64,000 bases of DNA, from assembly GCF_003353055.1 (NCBI RefSeq), contig NZ_QKWJ01000008.1, forward strand, positions 124,001 through 188,000, given 5' to 3'. This DNA is from Cupriavidus lacunae (GTDB lineage: Bacteria; Pseudomonadota; Gammaproteobacteria; Burkholderiales; Burkholderiaceae). Position numbers and translations under genes: made by a program. Shown piece after piece: positions 34,758 through 46,258 of the stretch (position 1 is its first letter; the number at the start of each line of letters is the position of its first letter). The notes under the pieces were generated by a model, which worked only from the letters and a program-made list of their open reading frames with translations, was not told the DNA's origin and did no database searches.

Positions 34758-35177
34758 CTATGGCAACTGGCGCAGTTGCCCGATCACTGACATCAGCCGT
34801 CCGTGCGCCACGATGACGCCGGACTCATCCTGCAGCGCTTCCTGGTAACGCTTGCGAAAGCCCGCATCGGCGCCGTCGCTGAAGAGTTTTTCGGCGGCAC
34901 GGCCGACAGCACGGCAGGTGTCGTCGTGATGTTCCTTGGATTCCAGTTCTTCGTCGATCTCGATGATCAGGCGCGACAGCGGGTCGAGCCAGCGAAAGTA
35001 GTTGTCTTCGGTCACCAGCTGGACAAACAGGCCTGCCGGAATCGGGCCATTCAGGCGCTCATACTGCGCCCTGTCATAGCCGATGACTTCCTTGTGAACC
35101 TGCAGCAAGGCCGCTCGCAGGGCCTTCAGCCCCGAGCGGCGAGTTTCCTGTGTGGCGAGGAATTGTTCGTTGGGCAT
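34758..35177 (-). CDS. conserved hypothetical cytoplasmic protein
   Basis: The 139-residue protein is predicted all-helical, with residues such as ALRAALLQVHKEVIGYDRAQYER and PLSRLIIEIDEELESKEHHD that give it a four-helix-bundle look. I do not know its function. I used the ATG at 35177; an in-frame ATG two codons upstream is equally possible. The 251 bases to the recombinase gene hold no recognisable feature. Confidence 0.6.
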   Translation of the reverse strand: MPNEQFLATQETRRSGLKALRAALLQVHKEVIGYDRAQYERLNGPIPAGLFVQLVTEDNYFRWLDPLSRLIIEIDEELESKEHHDDTCRAVGRAAEKLFSDGADAGFRKRYQEALQDESGVIVAHGRLMSVIGQLRQLP

Positions 35178-35428
35178 CCCCATCTCCGCGTTTCCACTTG
35201 TTCGGGTCGGGCAGCGGTGCGTCATCGCATCCCATGCACCACCGACGCATCTTGCGGGTGGCTTTTGGCTGCCGGATTGTCCGGGCACGGCGTCCAGCCT
35301 GGCTGGCACTGTTGCGCGCGCCTGCCAGTATAGGCACCGCCGCGCGGCCCGCGCCAGCGTCGCCAGCTAGCGAAATACCCGTATTAGGGCGGACCACGGC
35401 GCATGATGTGGCGCACATGGCGAGTCCC

Positions 35429-36556
35429 TCAGTCGCCCTCGGCGGATTGCGGGGCCGGCGCGAGCAAGTCAGCGGCGCGCGAGCGCCGCGCGTCGGCCGC
35501 GCGGAAATAGCGCACCACCGTCGATACGCTGGCATGGCCGGTCATGGCCATGGTCTCGGCCAGTGGCACCTGCTGCGCAGCGGCTTCGGTGACGAAACCA
35601 GAACGCAGCGAATGCGCCGAATAGTCGCCGTCCAGCCCGGCCAGCGCACAGCGCGCCTTGACGATGCGGCTCACCGCCGCATCCGACAAACCTTCTCCCA
35701 CATGCCCGCCACGGCGGATGCGGCGAAACAGCGGCCCGTGGTCGATGCCAGCGGCGGCCAGCCATGCCTCCAGCGCTTGCCCCGCGGCGCCGGTCACGGG
35801 CTTGACGGTGTCGGCGCGTTCGCTGCCTGACTGGTTGGTCTTGGACCAGCCCAGCGTATAGACGAATTCACCAGGACCCAGCCGCGTGAGGTTGTCGACG
35901 GTAGCGCGGGCCACTTCAGAGCGACGGCGCCCGCCGCTGGACCATGCGAACAGCAACAAGGCGCGGTCGCGCAGGCCAGCCAGCGAGCCATCGCAGGTAT
36001 CGAGCAGCCGCAGCAGCGGAGCGCGGGTCAGCGCCGCCTTGCGCGCCTGGCGTTGGCCGCGGCGCGCATAGGCGCGGCGGGTGCCGGCCATCAGTTCGCG
36101 TACGGCGACATCCGCGCAGGGGTTGGCCAGGCCTTGCAGACGGTGGGCCTTGGCGATGACCGCCAGGCGGTGGGTCAGCGTGGACAGCGCGGGCGGGCCG
36201 GATCGTGCCTTGTATCCGTTAGTGACCAGCGCCTGGTCGATGGCCGCTGGCATCTCGCAGACAGGACCTTGCGGCGTCTGGCGCGTGGCGTGGTCGACGA
36301 TGAACTGGATAACGACGGCAGGCACGAGCGGGAGCCGCACAGGTTGCCGGTAGCGCAGGGCATACCAGGCAGACCAGTAGCGCAACGCGGACCGGTAGCT
36401 CGCCACGGTGTTTTGGGATTCGCCTTCGCGGCGCAGGGCATTGGCCGCCTGTTCGGCAAGGGGATCCAGTTCGGACGGACGGAGCGGCGCCGGTAGTTCG
36501 ACATCAGATGCGATGGGGGGAAAGTAAGCCTCGTGGGCTGCTCGGATCTTGAGCAT
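35429..36556 (-). CDS. tyrosine recombinase / site-specific integrase
   Basis: This 375-residue protein has an N-terminal SAM-like core-binding domain (NTVASYRSALRYWSAWYALR) and a C-terminal catalytic domain with Arg in SSGGRRRSEVARAT, HSLRSGF, GHASVSTVVRYF and the nucleophile Tyr there. All RKHRHY positions that I can place look present, so it should be active. It is divergent from a KfrA-like gene across an AT-rich 112-base gap. There are no phage or transposon genes around it, and no direct repeats of an attachment site could be identified. Confidence 0.88.
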   Translation of the reverse strand: MLKIRAAHEAYFPPIASDVELPAPLRPSELDPLAEQAANALRREGESQNTVASYRSALRYWSAWYALRYRQPVRLPLVPAVVIQFIVDHATRQTPQGPVCEMPAAIDQALVTNGYKARSGPPALSTLTHRLAVIAKAHRLQGLANPCADVAVRELMAGTRRAYARRGQRQARKAALTRAPLLRLLDTCDGSLAGLRDRALLLFAWSSGGRRRSEVARATVDNLTRLGPGEFVYTLGWSKTNQSGSERADTVKPVTGAAGQALEAWLAAAGIDHGPLFRRIRRGGHVGEGLSDAAVSRIVKARCALAGLDGDYSAHSLRSGFVTEAAAQQVPLAETMAMTGHASVSTVVRYFRAADARRSRAADLLAPAPQSAEGD

Positions 36557-36562
36557 ATTAAA

Positions 36563-36589
36563 TATGATGTATGCTGTAATATATCATAC
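36563..36589. promoter_or_regulatory. AT-rich inverted repeats in the recombinase/KfrA promoter
   Basis: TATGAT (36563-36568) and ATCATA (36583-36588) are inverted, and GTATG (36569-36573) with CATAC (36585-36589) forms a second dyad. The 36557-36668 gap is far richer in A+T than the surroundings. These repeats may be the KfrA operator or a recombination site for the integrase. Confidence 0.45.
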
Positions 36590-36668
36590 GTAAATAAAGA
36601 ATAACAGCCGATAATTCACCATTATCGAACCTTATTCGTCCTCCTCACAGATTTTCCCGGATCCCATC

Positions 36669-37634
36669 ATGGAAACGCTCCGCAGCCGTGGCATCACCCG
36701 AGACGACGTCTGGCAGGCCGCCGACAGCCTGCTCAAGGCCGGCCAGCGGCCGACCATCGAACGCATTCGCCTGCATCTGGGGCGGGGCTCGCCCAACACG
36801 GTCAGTCCCCATCTGGATGCCTGGTTCGCGGCGTTGGGCGGGCGGATCCAGGGCCCGCAAGGCTTTGCGCCCACGCCAGGGTGTCCGGAGCCGGTCACCG
36901 AGGCGGCGCGCTACCTGTGGGAAGCCGCGCTGCAGGTGGCAAAGGCGTCGGCCGAGGCTGCGCTGACGCAACGCGAAGCCGCGCTGGCCGAGGCCCGCGC
37001 GGCGCTGGAGCAGGAGCGTGAAGCGCTGGCGCAGGAACGCCAGGTCATGCAGGCCCGCCTGGAAGGCGCGGAGGCTGCCATGGCCGAGCTGGCGCGGGCC
37101 CGCGATGACGCCACGGAGCGCGCCGCGCGTGCTGAAACAGCAGGCGCGGCCTTGCAGCAGCAAGCGGAAACCCTGCGGGCAGAGTTGGCCGCGGCGCGGC
37201 TGGCCCACACCGCCATGCAACAGGATTTCGCCACGCAGCGGGCCGCGTGGGACCAGGAGCGGGAGACCGTGACCCAGCGCGCCGCCGCCAATGAGCGCCG
37301 GATGGCACTGGAGCTGGATGCCGCGCGCGTGGCGGCAAAGGAGGTCCAGAAGCTGCTGGAAGCCGAGCGCAAGGCCGCCGTCGAGCGGCTGACGCGTGCC
37401 GCCGAGGCGGCGTCGCGCCAGGGCAGCGAGATGACCCGCCTCGGCCAGGCGATTGCCGTGCTGGAAGAGCGCGTCCGGCAGCGGGAAAACCTGCTCGCGG
37501 AGTATCGCGACCAGGCGGGGGCGGCTACCGCGGCCGGCGCCGGTTCCGCCAATCCGGCAGTCCGCCGCGCACCGCCGGCCCGCGCTGCGCTGGCTGCCGG
37601 CAAGAGCAGCCGGCGGCGCATGCGGGGCTTGTAG
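36669..37634 (+). CDS. KfrA-like DNA-binding coiled-coil protein
   Basis: The 321-residue protein starts with the KfrA N-terminal DNA-binding domain (GITRDDVWQAADSLLKAGQRPTIERIRLHLG, then GSPNTVSPHL). Nearly all of the rest (about residues 95-290) is a long Ala/Glu/Arg coiled coil, and the C-terminus is basic. Plasmid KfrA is a repressor and filament-forming protein linked to partition. Here it is chromosomal and divergent from a tyrosine recombinase, a pairing that suggests cooperation on the shared promoter DNA or in a site-specific DNA structure. Confidence 0.85.
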   Translation: METLRSRGITRDDVWQAADSLLKAGQRPTIERIRLHLGRGSPNTVSPHLDAWFAALGGRIQGPQGFAPTPGCPEPVTEAARYLWEAALQVAKASAEAALTQREAALAEARAALEQEREALAQERQVMQARLEGAEAAMAELARARDDATERAARAETAGAALQQQAETLRAELAAARLAHTAMQQDFATQRAAWDQERETVTQRAAANERRMALELDAARVAAKEVQKLLEAERKAAVERLTRAAEAASRQGSEMTRLGQAIAVLEERVRQRENLLAEYRDQAGAATAAGAGSANPAVRRAPPARAALAAGKSSRRRMRGL

Positions 37635-37826
37635 AGGGATGGCCGGGATGGGTTAGCGCGTGGCCAGACCCCTTGTAACCCTGTGACGCCAGGCGGGTGT
37701 TGCGCAGCCGACTGGTCAAGCCGCCGCGCTTGCCTTATTGTGGCAACCTCACCGCCCACGTGGCTGTCCGCGCAGCGCGGCGGCCGCCGTCGCCGGCCTG
37801 GTCCGGCATTGCCATTGCCTTACTTC

Positions 37827-40136
37827 ATGTACCGCTTCACCTGGTGCCGGGTCACGCCCCGGCGATGGCTGCCGCATGCCTGGTTGCTTGCACTGGCCCT
37901 GTCGATTGCCCTGCCTGCCGGCGCGGCGCAGCCGGACCCCGGAGCGCCGACCGCCGGGCCGAAGCGTCCGCGCATCGGCCTGGTCCTGTCTGGCGGCGGC
38001 GCGCGCGGTTACGCGCATATCGGTGTGCTGAAGGCGCTCGAGGAGATGCACATCCCGGTTGACTGCATCGCCTCCACCAGCATGGGGGCCGTGGTTGGCG
38101 GACTGTACGCCAGCGGCATGTCGGCCGCCGAGCTGGAGGCGCGGCTACTGCATACGAACCTTAGCGATATCGTGTTCGACCGCAACGAGCGGGCGCAATT
38201 GCCGCAGGCACTGCGGGAAGACGACATCCAGTATCCCATCGGCATCTCCGCCGGCTATGGCGACGGCAAGCTCAAGCTGCCGAGCGGGCTGGTGCAGGGC
38301 AACCGCTTGCTGGCACTGCTGCAGAACTGGACGGGACAGTTCCCGGCAAACATATCGTTCGACCAGTTGCCCATCCCGTTCCGCGCGGTGGCGACCGACC
38401 TTGGCAACGGCGAGCCGGTGGTGCTCGCGCGCGGGTCGCTGCCGCTGGCGATTCGTGCCAGCGTGGCGGTGCCCGGCCTGTTCGCGCCGGTCAAGGTAGG
38501 CGGGCGCACCCTGGTTGACGGCGGCCTGGTCAGCAATCTGCCGGTACAGCTTGCGCGCGACATGGGCGCCGACATCATCATTGCCGTCAATATCGCCTCG
38601 CCGCTGGACGACCCGGCCAGCCTGGCATCGCCGGCTGCGGTGACGCAGCAGATGATCACGATCCTGACCAACCAGAACGTGGCCGGGCAAAAGGCATTGC
38701 TCGGGGCCCGTGACATCCTGCTCGAGCCGCAGCTGGGTCAGCTCTCGTTCACGGACTTCTCGCGTGCCGGCGACGGCGTGCAGGGCGGCTGGGCGGCGGC
38801 GCATGATGCCGCTTCGCGGCTGGCCGCGCTGTCGCTGCCGGCCGCGGCATGGCAGGACTATCTTGCCGCGCGCAAGCCGGGCCCGGCGCTGGCCGCGCAC
38901 ACGCCCATCGACGTGATCGAGATCCACACCCATGGGCGCGTGCCGCCTTCATACGTGCGCCAGTACCTGGGGCTGCACGAGGGCGATGCGTACGATGCAG
39001 GTGCGCTCAACCGGAACCTGGCGCAGCTGTCCACCACCGGCGACTTCGAGAGCGTGACCCAGGAACTCGTCAACGAAGATGGACGCAATGTGCTCAAGGT
39101 GGAGGCGCAGGAAAAATCGTGGGGGCCGCATTTCCTGCTGGCCGGATTCGGCGTCTCCACGACGTTCAACGGCCAGGGCGGCTTCAATCTGCAGCTTGGC
39201 CACCGCTATCCGTGGATTACGCAGAGCGGGCTGGAGTGGCGCAATGACATCGTGCTGGGCAGCAACCAGGCCAAGTGGCATACCGAGTTGCGTCAACCCG
39301 TGTTCGACCGGCAAGGGTTCTATATCGCGCCTTATGCGGAATACAAGCGCAAGCGCGTCGACCTGTTTGCGGACAGCGCGTCCGGTGACAGTACTGTGCC
39401 GCTGACGGCGGTGCGGGTCGATACGGCCATGGCCGGGATGGACCTGGGTGTGCCGATCGGCAGGCTCGGCGAGTTCCGCGCCGGCATGAACTACCAGCAG
39501 GTCCGTTACGCCGCGGCGTACAGCCTGACGCCCGCGCGTGGCCGCCTGTTCCCGACCGGCTACGTGCGCCAGCCTACGGTCCGGGCGCAGCTGACTATCG
39601 ACCAGCTGGACGATTCCCTGTTTCCGCGCAAGGGCTACTACCTGTTCGCGATCAACCAGCTGGCCCTGGGTGGCACCGACAACCGCTACAACGACGTCCG
39701 GGGCAAAGCGCTGTGGGCGACCAGCTACGGCCGCCATACTTTCAACCTGGCGGCCGAAGGGGCGCTCACCTACGGCGACCACCGAGGGGACAACACGTTG
39801 ACCGGTGGCCTGGGTTTCACCCTTGGCGGCTTCCAGCACTTGTCGGCCTACTCGCCCGATCAGTTTTCCGGCAACTACCTGCTGTACGGCCGCATGACCT
39901 ACCTGAACGACCTGCGGGAGTTCATCCTGCCAGGCTTGCGCACCACCGTGGTGGGCGTCAGCCTGGAGGCCGGCGACGTCTGGCTGCGCCGCAAGAACTT
40001 TGGCAGCGGGCCGTACAAGTCCAGTGCCAGCCTGTTTATCGGGGGCAACAGCGTGATCGGGCCACTCTACTTCGGCTTTGCCGCGGCGCCGCAGGGTGTG
40101 TGGAATCTCTATCTGCAGCTGGGCCGGGTATTCTGA
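37827..40136 (+). CDS. patatin-like phospholipase with POTRA and outer-membrane barrel (PlpD type)
   Basis: The 769-residue protein is a type Vd autotransporter-like protein. A signal peptide (LLALALSIALPAGAAQ) leads into a patatin lipase domain with the oxyanion loop SGGGARGYAH, nucleophile Ser in ASTSMGAVVGG and catalytic Asp in VDGGLVSNLP. A POTRA domain follows (PIDVIEIHTHGRVPPSYVRQYL), then a 16-strand barrel ending in NLYLQLGRVF with a C-terminal Phe. The Gly two residues before the nucleophile Ser is replaced by Ser. Phospholipase A activity is expected at the cell surface or after release. Confidence 0.9.
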   Translation: MYRFTWCRVTPRRWLPHAWLLALALSIALPAGAAQPDPGAPTAGPKRPRIGLVLSGGGARGYAHIGVLKALEEMHIPVDCIASTSMGAVVGGLYASGMSAAELEARLLHTNLSDIVFDRNERAQLPQALREDDIQYPIGISAGYGDGKLKLPSGLVQGNRLLALLQNWTGQFPANISFDQLPIPFRAVATDLGNGEPVVLARGSLPLAIRASVAVPGLFAPVKVGGRTLVDGGLVSNLPVQLARDMGADIIIAVNIASPLDDPASLASPAAVTQQMITILTNQNVAGQKALLGARDILLEPQLGQLSFTDFSRAGDGVQGGWAAAHDAASRLAALSLPAAAWQDYLAARKPGPALAAHTPIDVIEIHTHGRVPPSYVRQYLGLHEGDAYDAGALNRNLAQLSTTGDFESVTQELVNEDGRNVLKVEAQEKSWGPHFLLAGFGVSTTFNGQGGFNLQLGHRYPWITQSGLEWRNDIVLGSNQAKWHTELRQPVFDRQGFYIAPYAEYKRKRVDLFADSASGDSTVPLTAVRVDTAMAGMDLGVPIGRLGEFRAGMNYQQVRYAAAYSLTPARGRLFPTGYVRQPTVRAQLTIDQLDDSLFPRKGYYLFAINQLALGGTDNRYNDVRGKALWATSYGRHTFNLAAEGALTYGDHRGDNTLTGGLGFTLGGFQHLSAYSPDQFSGNYLLYGRMTYLNDLREFILPGLRTTVVGVSLEAGDVWLRRKNFGSGPYKSSASLFIGGNSVIGPLYFGFAAAPQGVWNLYLQLGRVF

Positions 40137-40157
40137 TCCCGGGGGGGCACGATGCCG

Positions 40158-41372
40158 TCAGGTGGTGGCCGTGTCGGCGCTGACGCCGGCCGAGGGCCGG
40201 TATTCGACAGCGGTAATCCTGCCGTTGCTGCATTGGAGGAACTGGGTGCCTCGCCATGCGACCGGCACACCGTCCGCGACGAAGGAAACCGCGAGTCCGA
40301 ATTCCGCGGTCTGCCCTTCGATACGGGGTGCGCTCGTTGCGGTGATGTGTACTGGCTGGCCGCCGGCGAGCTCGCCCAGCCGCGCAAACATGGCGATCAC
40401 CGCATCCCGGTCGTCGTAGGTGCCTGCCAGTGGATGGGTGGCCAGGTGGCGCCATTGCACCGTGGGCGCCAGCAGCGGGAAGACTGCCTCGAAGTGCTGC
40501 GTGGTCAGCGCCGCAATATACTCGCCGACCAGCGTGCCGATCGCCTCCGCCTCCATCGGCACTTCGACCAGGCGGCGGGACTGGCGGCGCGCGCGCGCCG
40601 GATCGAAACCTAAGAAGTCCAGCACGCTGCTGACGACCTGCTCACGGTCGTTGTCGACACAGATCATGTGATAGCTGTCTTCCAGCACGACCTTGCGCAC
40701 ATCCGGCACCGCGGCCTCGAGGAAGTCGGCTGAGCGCAGGCTGGTCAGCTCGTCTTCGCGTGCATGCACGACCAGGGTGGGGCAGGCGATCCGGTGGGCG
40801 CCGCCCAGTACCCAGCGGCGCAGCCGGTCGACCTGCCTCACGCAGGCCAGCGGGACCCAGCGATAGTGGAAGTTGTCGCCGCGCTCGAACTTGGCCTTGA
40901 CCACGGCCCGCACCAGGTCGTTCTTGATGCCAAAGGGCTCGTCCTCGTCCACCCTGATGCGGGCGGACAGGCCGGGAATGTGATAGACGGGGTAGCGCAG
41001 GAAACGGTACCAGGGGGTCGACCAGCCGTCGATGAATACCGGCGCGGACAATGCCACCAACTGGCCTTTGCGATGCTGCCGGCGTTCGCAGAGCGCCAGG
41101 GCCAGCAGCGCGCCCATGCACATTCCCATGACATGGAAGGTTTCATACTTGTCGACCAGCTCGTCATAGGCACGGGTGACCGAGTCCAGCCAGTCCTCGG
41201 CAACGACCGGGAGCAGATCGTCCGGCTGGCCGCCGTGGCCGGGCAGCGTGACGGCATGGGTTTCCACACCGACGCGGCGCAATGCCTTGTGCATGGGCCC
41301 CAGGTCATACTGGGTGCCGCCCAGGCCGTGGATCAGCAAGGCGCCGGTGCCGGCGCCCTTTGGGGCTTTCAT
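40158..41372 (-). CDS. alpha/beta hydrolase with Cys nucleophile and C-terminal SnoaL/NTF2-like domain
   Basis: The 404-residue protein has an alpha/beta hydrolase domain (residues 1-265): HGLGGTQYDLGPMHK near the N-terminus, nucleophile elbow GMCMGALL with Cys instead of Ser, acidic REDELTS and His in DSYHMICVD. A C-terminal domain of about 110 residues (TLVGEYIAALTTQHFEAVF ... FLQCSNGRITAVEYRPS) has the layout of the SnoaL/NTF2-like fold. The start codon overlaps the stop of the MASE1 gene by four bases, so the two are coupled. The substrate is unknown. Confidence 0.82.
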   Translation of the reverse strand: MKAPKGAGTGALLIHGLGGTQYDLGPMHKALRRVGVETHAVTLPGHGGQPDDLLPVVAEDWLDSVTRAYDELVDKYETFHVMGMCMGALLALALCERRQHRKGQLVALSAPVFIDGWSTPWYRFLRYPVYHIPGLSARIRVDEDEPFGIKNDLVRAVVKAKFERGDNFHYRWVPLACVRQVDRLRRWVLGGAHRIACPTLVVHAREDELTSLRSADFLEAAVPDVRKVVLEDSYHMICVDNDREQVVSSVLDFLGFDPARARRQSRRLVEVPMEAEAIGTLVGEYIAALTTQHFEAVFPLLAPTVQWRHLATHPLAGTYDDRDAVIAMFARLGELAGGQPVHITATSAPRIEGQTAEFGLAVSFVADGVPVAWRGTQFLQCSNGRITAVEYRPSAGVSADTATT

Positions 41373-42658
41373 GCCGCGTTCCGCCCCTCAGCCTGCGCGG
41401 CTTCCTGCAGGCGCCAGGCGCCGGCGATGACCGCGACCGATTCGTCGGCATCCAGCAACGGGCCGCTCATGTCGACGACCGTGGTCGTGCTCCCGGGCGG
41501 CAACTGCAGGCGGAAGCGGAGGTCGCCGCGCGCTTCGCCATCGCTTTCGCGCAGCCAGCGGCTCCGCACCCTGGCGCGATCGTCCGGATGCACGCTGGCG
41601 AGCACCTGGTCCAGATCGGCGAACGCCGCTTGTGCCACGCCCAGGGCGCGCTGCAGGTTGCCGCTCCAGCGGAGCTTGCCGCTATGCGGGTCCAGGCGGT
41701 AGATCAACTGCGCGCTGGCGGCCAACGCCAGCTCCATGTCGTTCTGCCGGCTGGCCGCCTGTTCGTGCAACTGTTCACGGCTGGTCTTCAGCGTGTTGAT
41801 CAGCAGGGTGAGCAGGGCGGCGACGGCCAGGTAGATTTGGGCCTCCAGCAGTGAGCGGCCGTGATGGGCGGCGCTTTCGGCAAATGGCCCGTCGCCCTGA
41901 CTGGTGTTGAGCAGGACGAAGCAGGCGAGGATGGCCACCGTCACCGACCCGGCGCGCCCGCCCCACAGCAGGGTGACCACGGCGGTGAAGAAAAGCGGGA
42001 TATAGGTCAGCGCGAATACGATCCCGTGCGGCAACACGGGCAAGCCCGCGCCGTCAAAGATGACGATGGTGGTCAGCACCAGCGCGGCGAAGGCGGCCAG
42101 GCCGAACAGGAAGTCGCCACGGCTCATGCCTCCCGAGCGCATGGCGTGAAAGTGCGACCAGCCAGCCAGGACCGGCGTCACGATCAGGATGCCGACCAGG
42201 TCCGCGGCGGCCCAGACGCTGGCGGTCGGCCAGAAGGGGACGCCCATCACCAGGGTGAACCAACCGGCCCCGAAGGCGGCGCTGGCGGTGCTGCATATCA
42301 GGCCGGCTGTCAGCAGCCCGCGCACAAAGGCCAGCCCTTCGGTGGAAAATCCGGTCAGGCGCACGACTGCCACGGCTACCGCCGCGAATCCGATCTCGTC
42401 AAGGGAAAACAGCAGCATGCGCCAGGCTTCGCGGCCTTCTACCCAGCCCAGCAGCATCTGCGCGGCAAAAAAGGCAAGCCCCAGCGGCAGCCAGCGCGAT
42501 GCCCGCGCCAGCATGAAGGCGGCCACCGTAACGCCGGCGGGCAGCCAGATATAGCCGGTGGCGGCGAACGGCCCGTTGATCTGATGGGAGATATAGCCCG
42601 AACAGAAATACAACGCCGCCCATAGCAGCAACGCGGCGGCGCGATGGCTTGGTTTCAC
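41369..42658 (-). CDS. MASE1 membrane sensor with PAS domain, no output domain
   Basis: The 429-residue protein has about eight helices with the MASE1 pattern (LYFCSGYISHQINGPFAATGYIWLPAG split over helix 1 and loop, later DLVGILIVTPVLAGW), a short coiled coil (REQLHEQAASRQNDMELAL) and a PAS domain (SAQLIYRLDPHSGKLRWSGN ... HPDDRARVRSRW). MASE1 proteins normally carry a GGDEF, EAL or kinase domain; none is present here. The next gene overlaps by ATGA and encodes the Cys hydrolase, which may be its partner. Confidence 0.82.
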   Translation of the reverse strand: MKPSHRAAALLLWAALYFCSGYISHQINGPFAATGYIWLPAGVTVAAFMLARASRWLPLGLAFFAAQMLLGWVEGREAWRMLLFSLDEIGFAAVAVAVVRLTGFSTEGLAFVRGLLTAGLICSTASAAFGAGWFTLVMGVPFWPTASVWAAADLVGILIVTPVLAGWSHFHAMRSGGMSRGDFLFGLAAFAALVLTTIVIFDGAGLPVLPHGIVFALTYIPLFFTAVVTLLWGGRAGSVTVAILACFVLLNTSQGDGPFAESAAHHGRSLLEAQIYLAVAALLTLLINTLKTSREQLHEQAASRQNDMELALAASAQLIYRLDPHSGKLRWSGNLQRALGVAQAAFADLDQVLASVHPDDRARVRSRWLRESDGEARGDLRFRLQLPPGSTTTVVDMSGPLLDADESVAVIAGAWRLQEAAQAEGRNAA

Positions 42659-42923
42659 GATGGTGCTCCTTGGCTGGCTGCCGGCTTGCGCCGATTCCCG
42701 GCGCCAAGTGTGATGTTTTTTTCTGGATGCGCCGTCATTGTGATTCTTGCGTCACTGCGCGGCAGCCTGGGCGCGGCAGACGGCGATCCAGGCTGCAAAA
42801 GGATCGTACTTTGCCAGAATGGCCGGCTGGCGTCGATGCGCAGGGTGGCAGGCAGCGCACGCCAATGGACGGGCACCGGCCCGAGCAGGCCGGTGCCGGG
42901 GGGCGACAGGCAGCCCCGATGCG

Positions 42924-43094
42924 CTAGCGGCGGGTGTTCGCGGGCAGCACGGAGTTGCGATTTGCCTGGCTGGCAGCCTTGGCCGGCTGCCGGCCTTGCT
43001 TCTGGCCGGTTTTCGCCGGCGCGGCAAGGGCCCCGAACACGGCCACGCACAGCGCCGCGGCCAGCGAGATCCGGATTACACGCTTTTTGAACAT
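42924..43094 (-). CDS. small exported basic protein
   Basis: The 56-residue product has a signal peptide (MFKKRVIRISLAAALCVAVF ... GALAAPA) and a short mature tail rich in Lys, Gln and Asn. GAGGAG precedes the ATG. It is the last gene behind the RND efflux operon, 66 bases after the pump gene. Function is unknown. The 265 bases to its left (42659-42923) show no gene. Confidence 0.55.
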   Translation of the reverse strand: MFKKRVIRISLAAALCVAVFGALAAPAKTGQKQGRQPAKAASQANRNSVLPANTRR

Positions 43095-43160
43095 GGCAAG
43101 CTCCTCAGGCGGCCGGCGCAATCCGCGCCGGCCTACGCAACGATCAGGGTTCAGACGAGA

Positions 43161-46256
<3,096 letters not shown>

Positions 46257-46258
46257 GA

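Noticed and set aside
35178..37634. A prophage or integrative element carried by the tyrosine recombinase
   Set aside because: Flanking genes are ordinary chromosomal genes, no tRNA attachment site or direct repeats are visible, and only the KfrA-like gene accompanies it.
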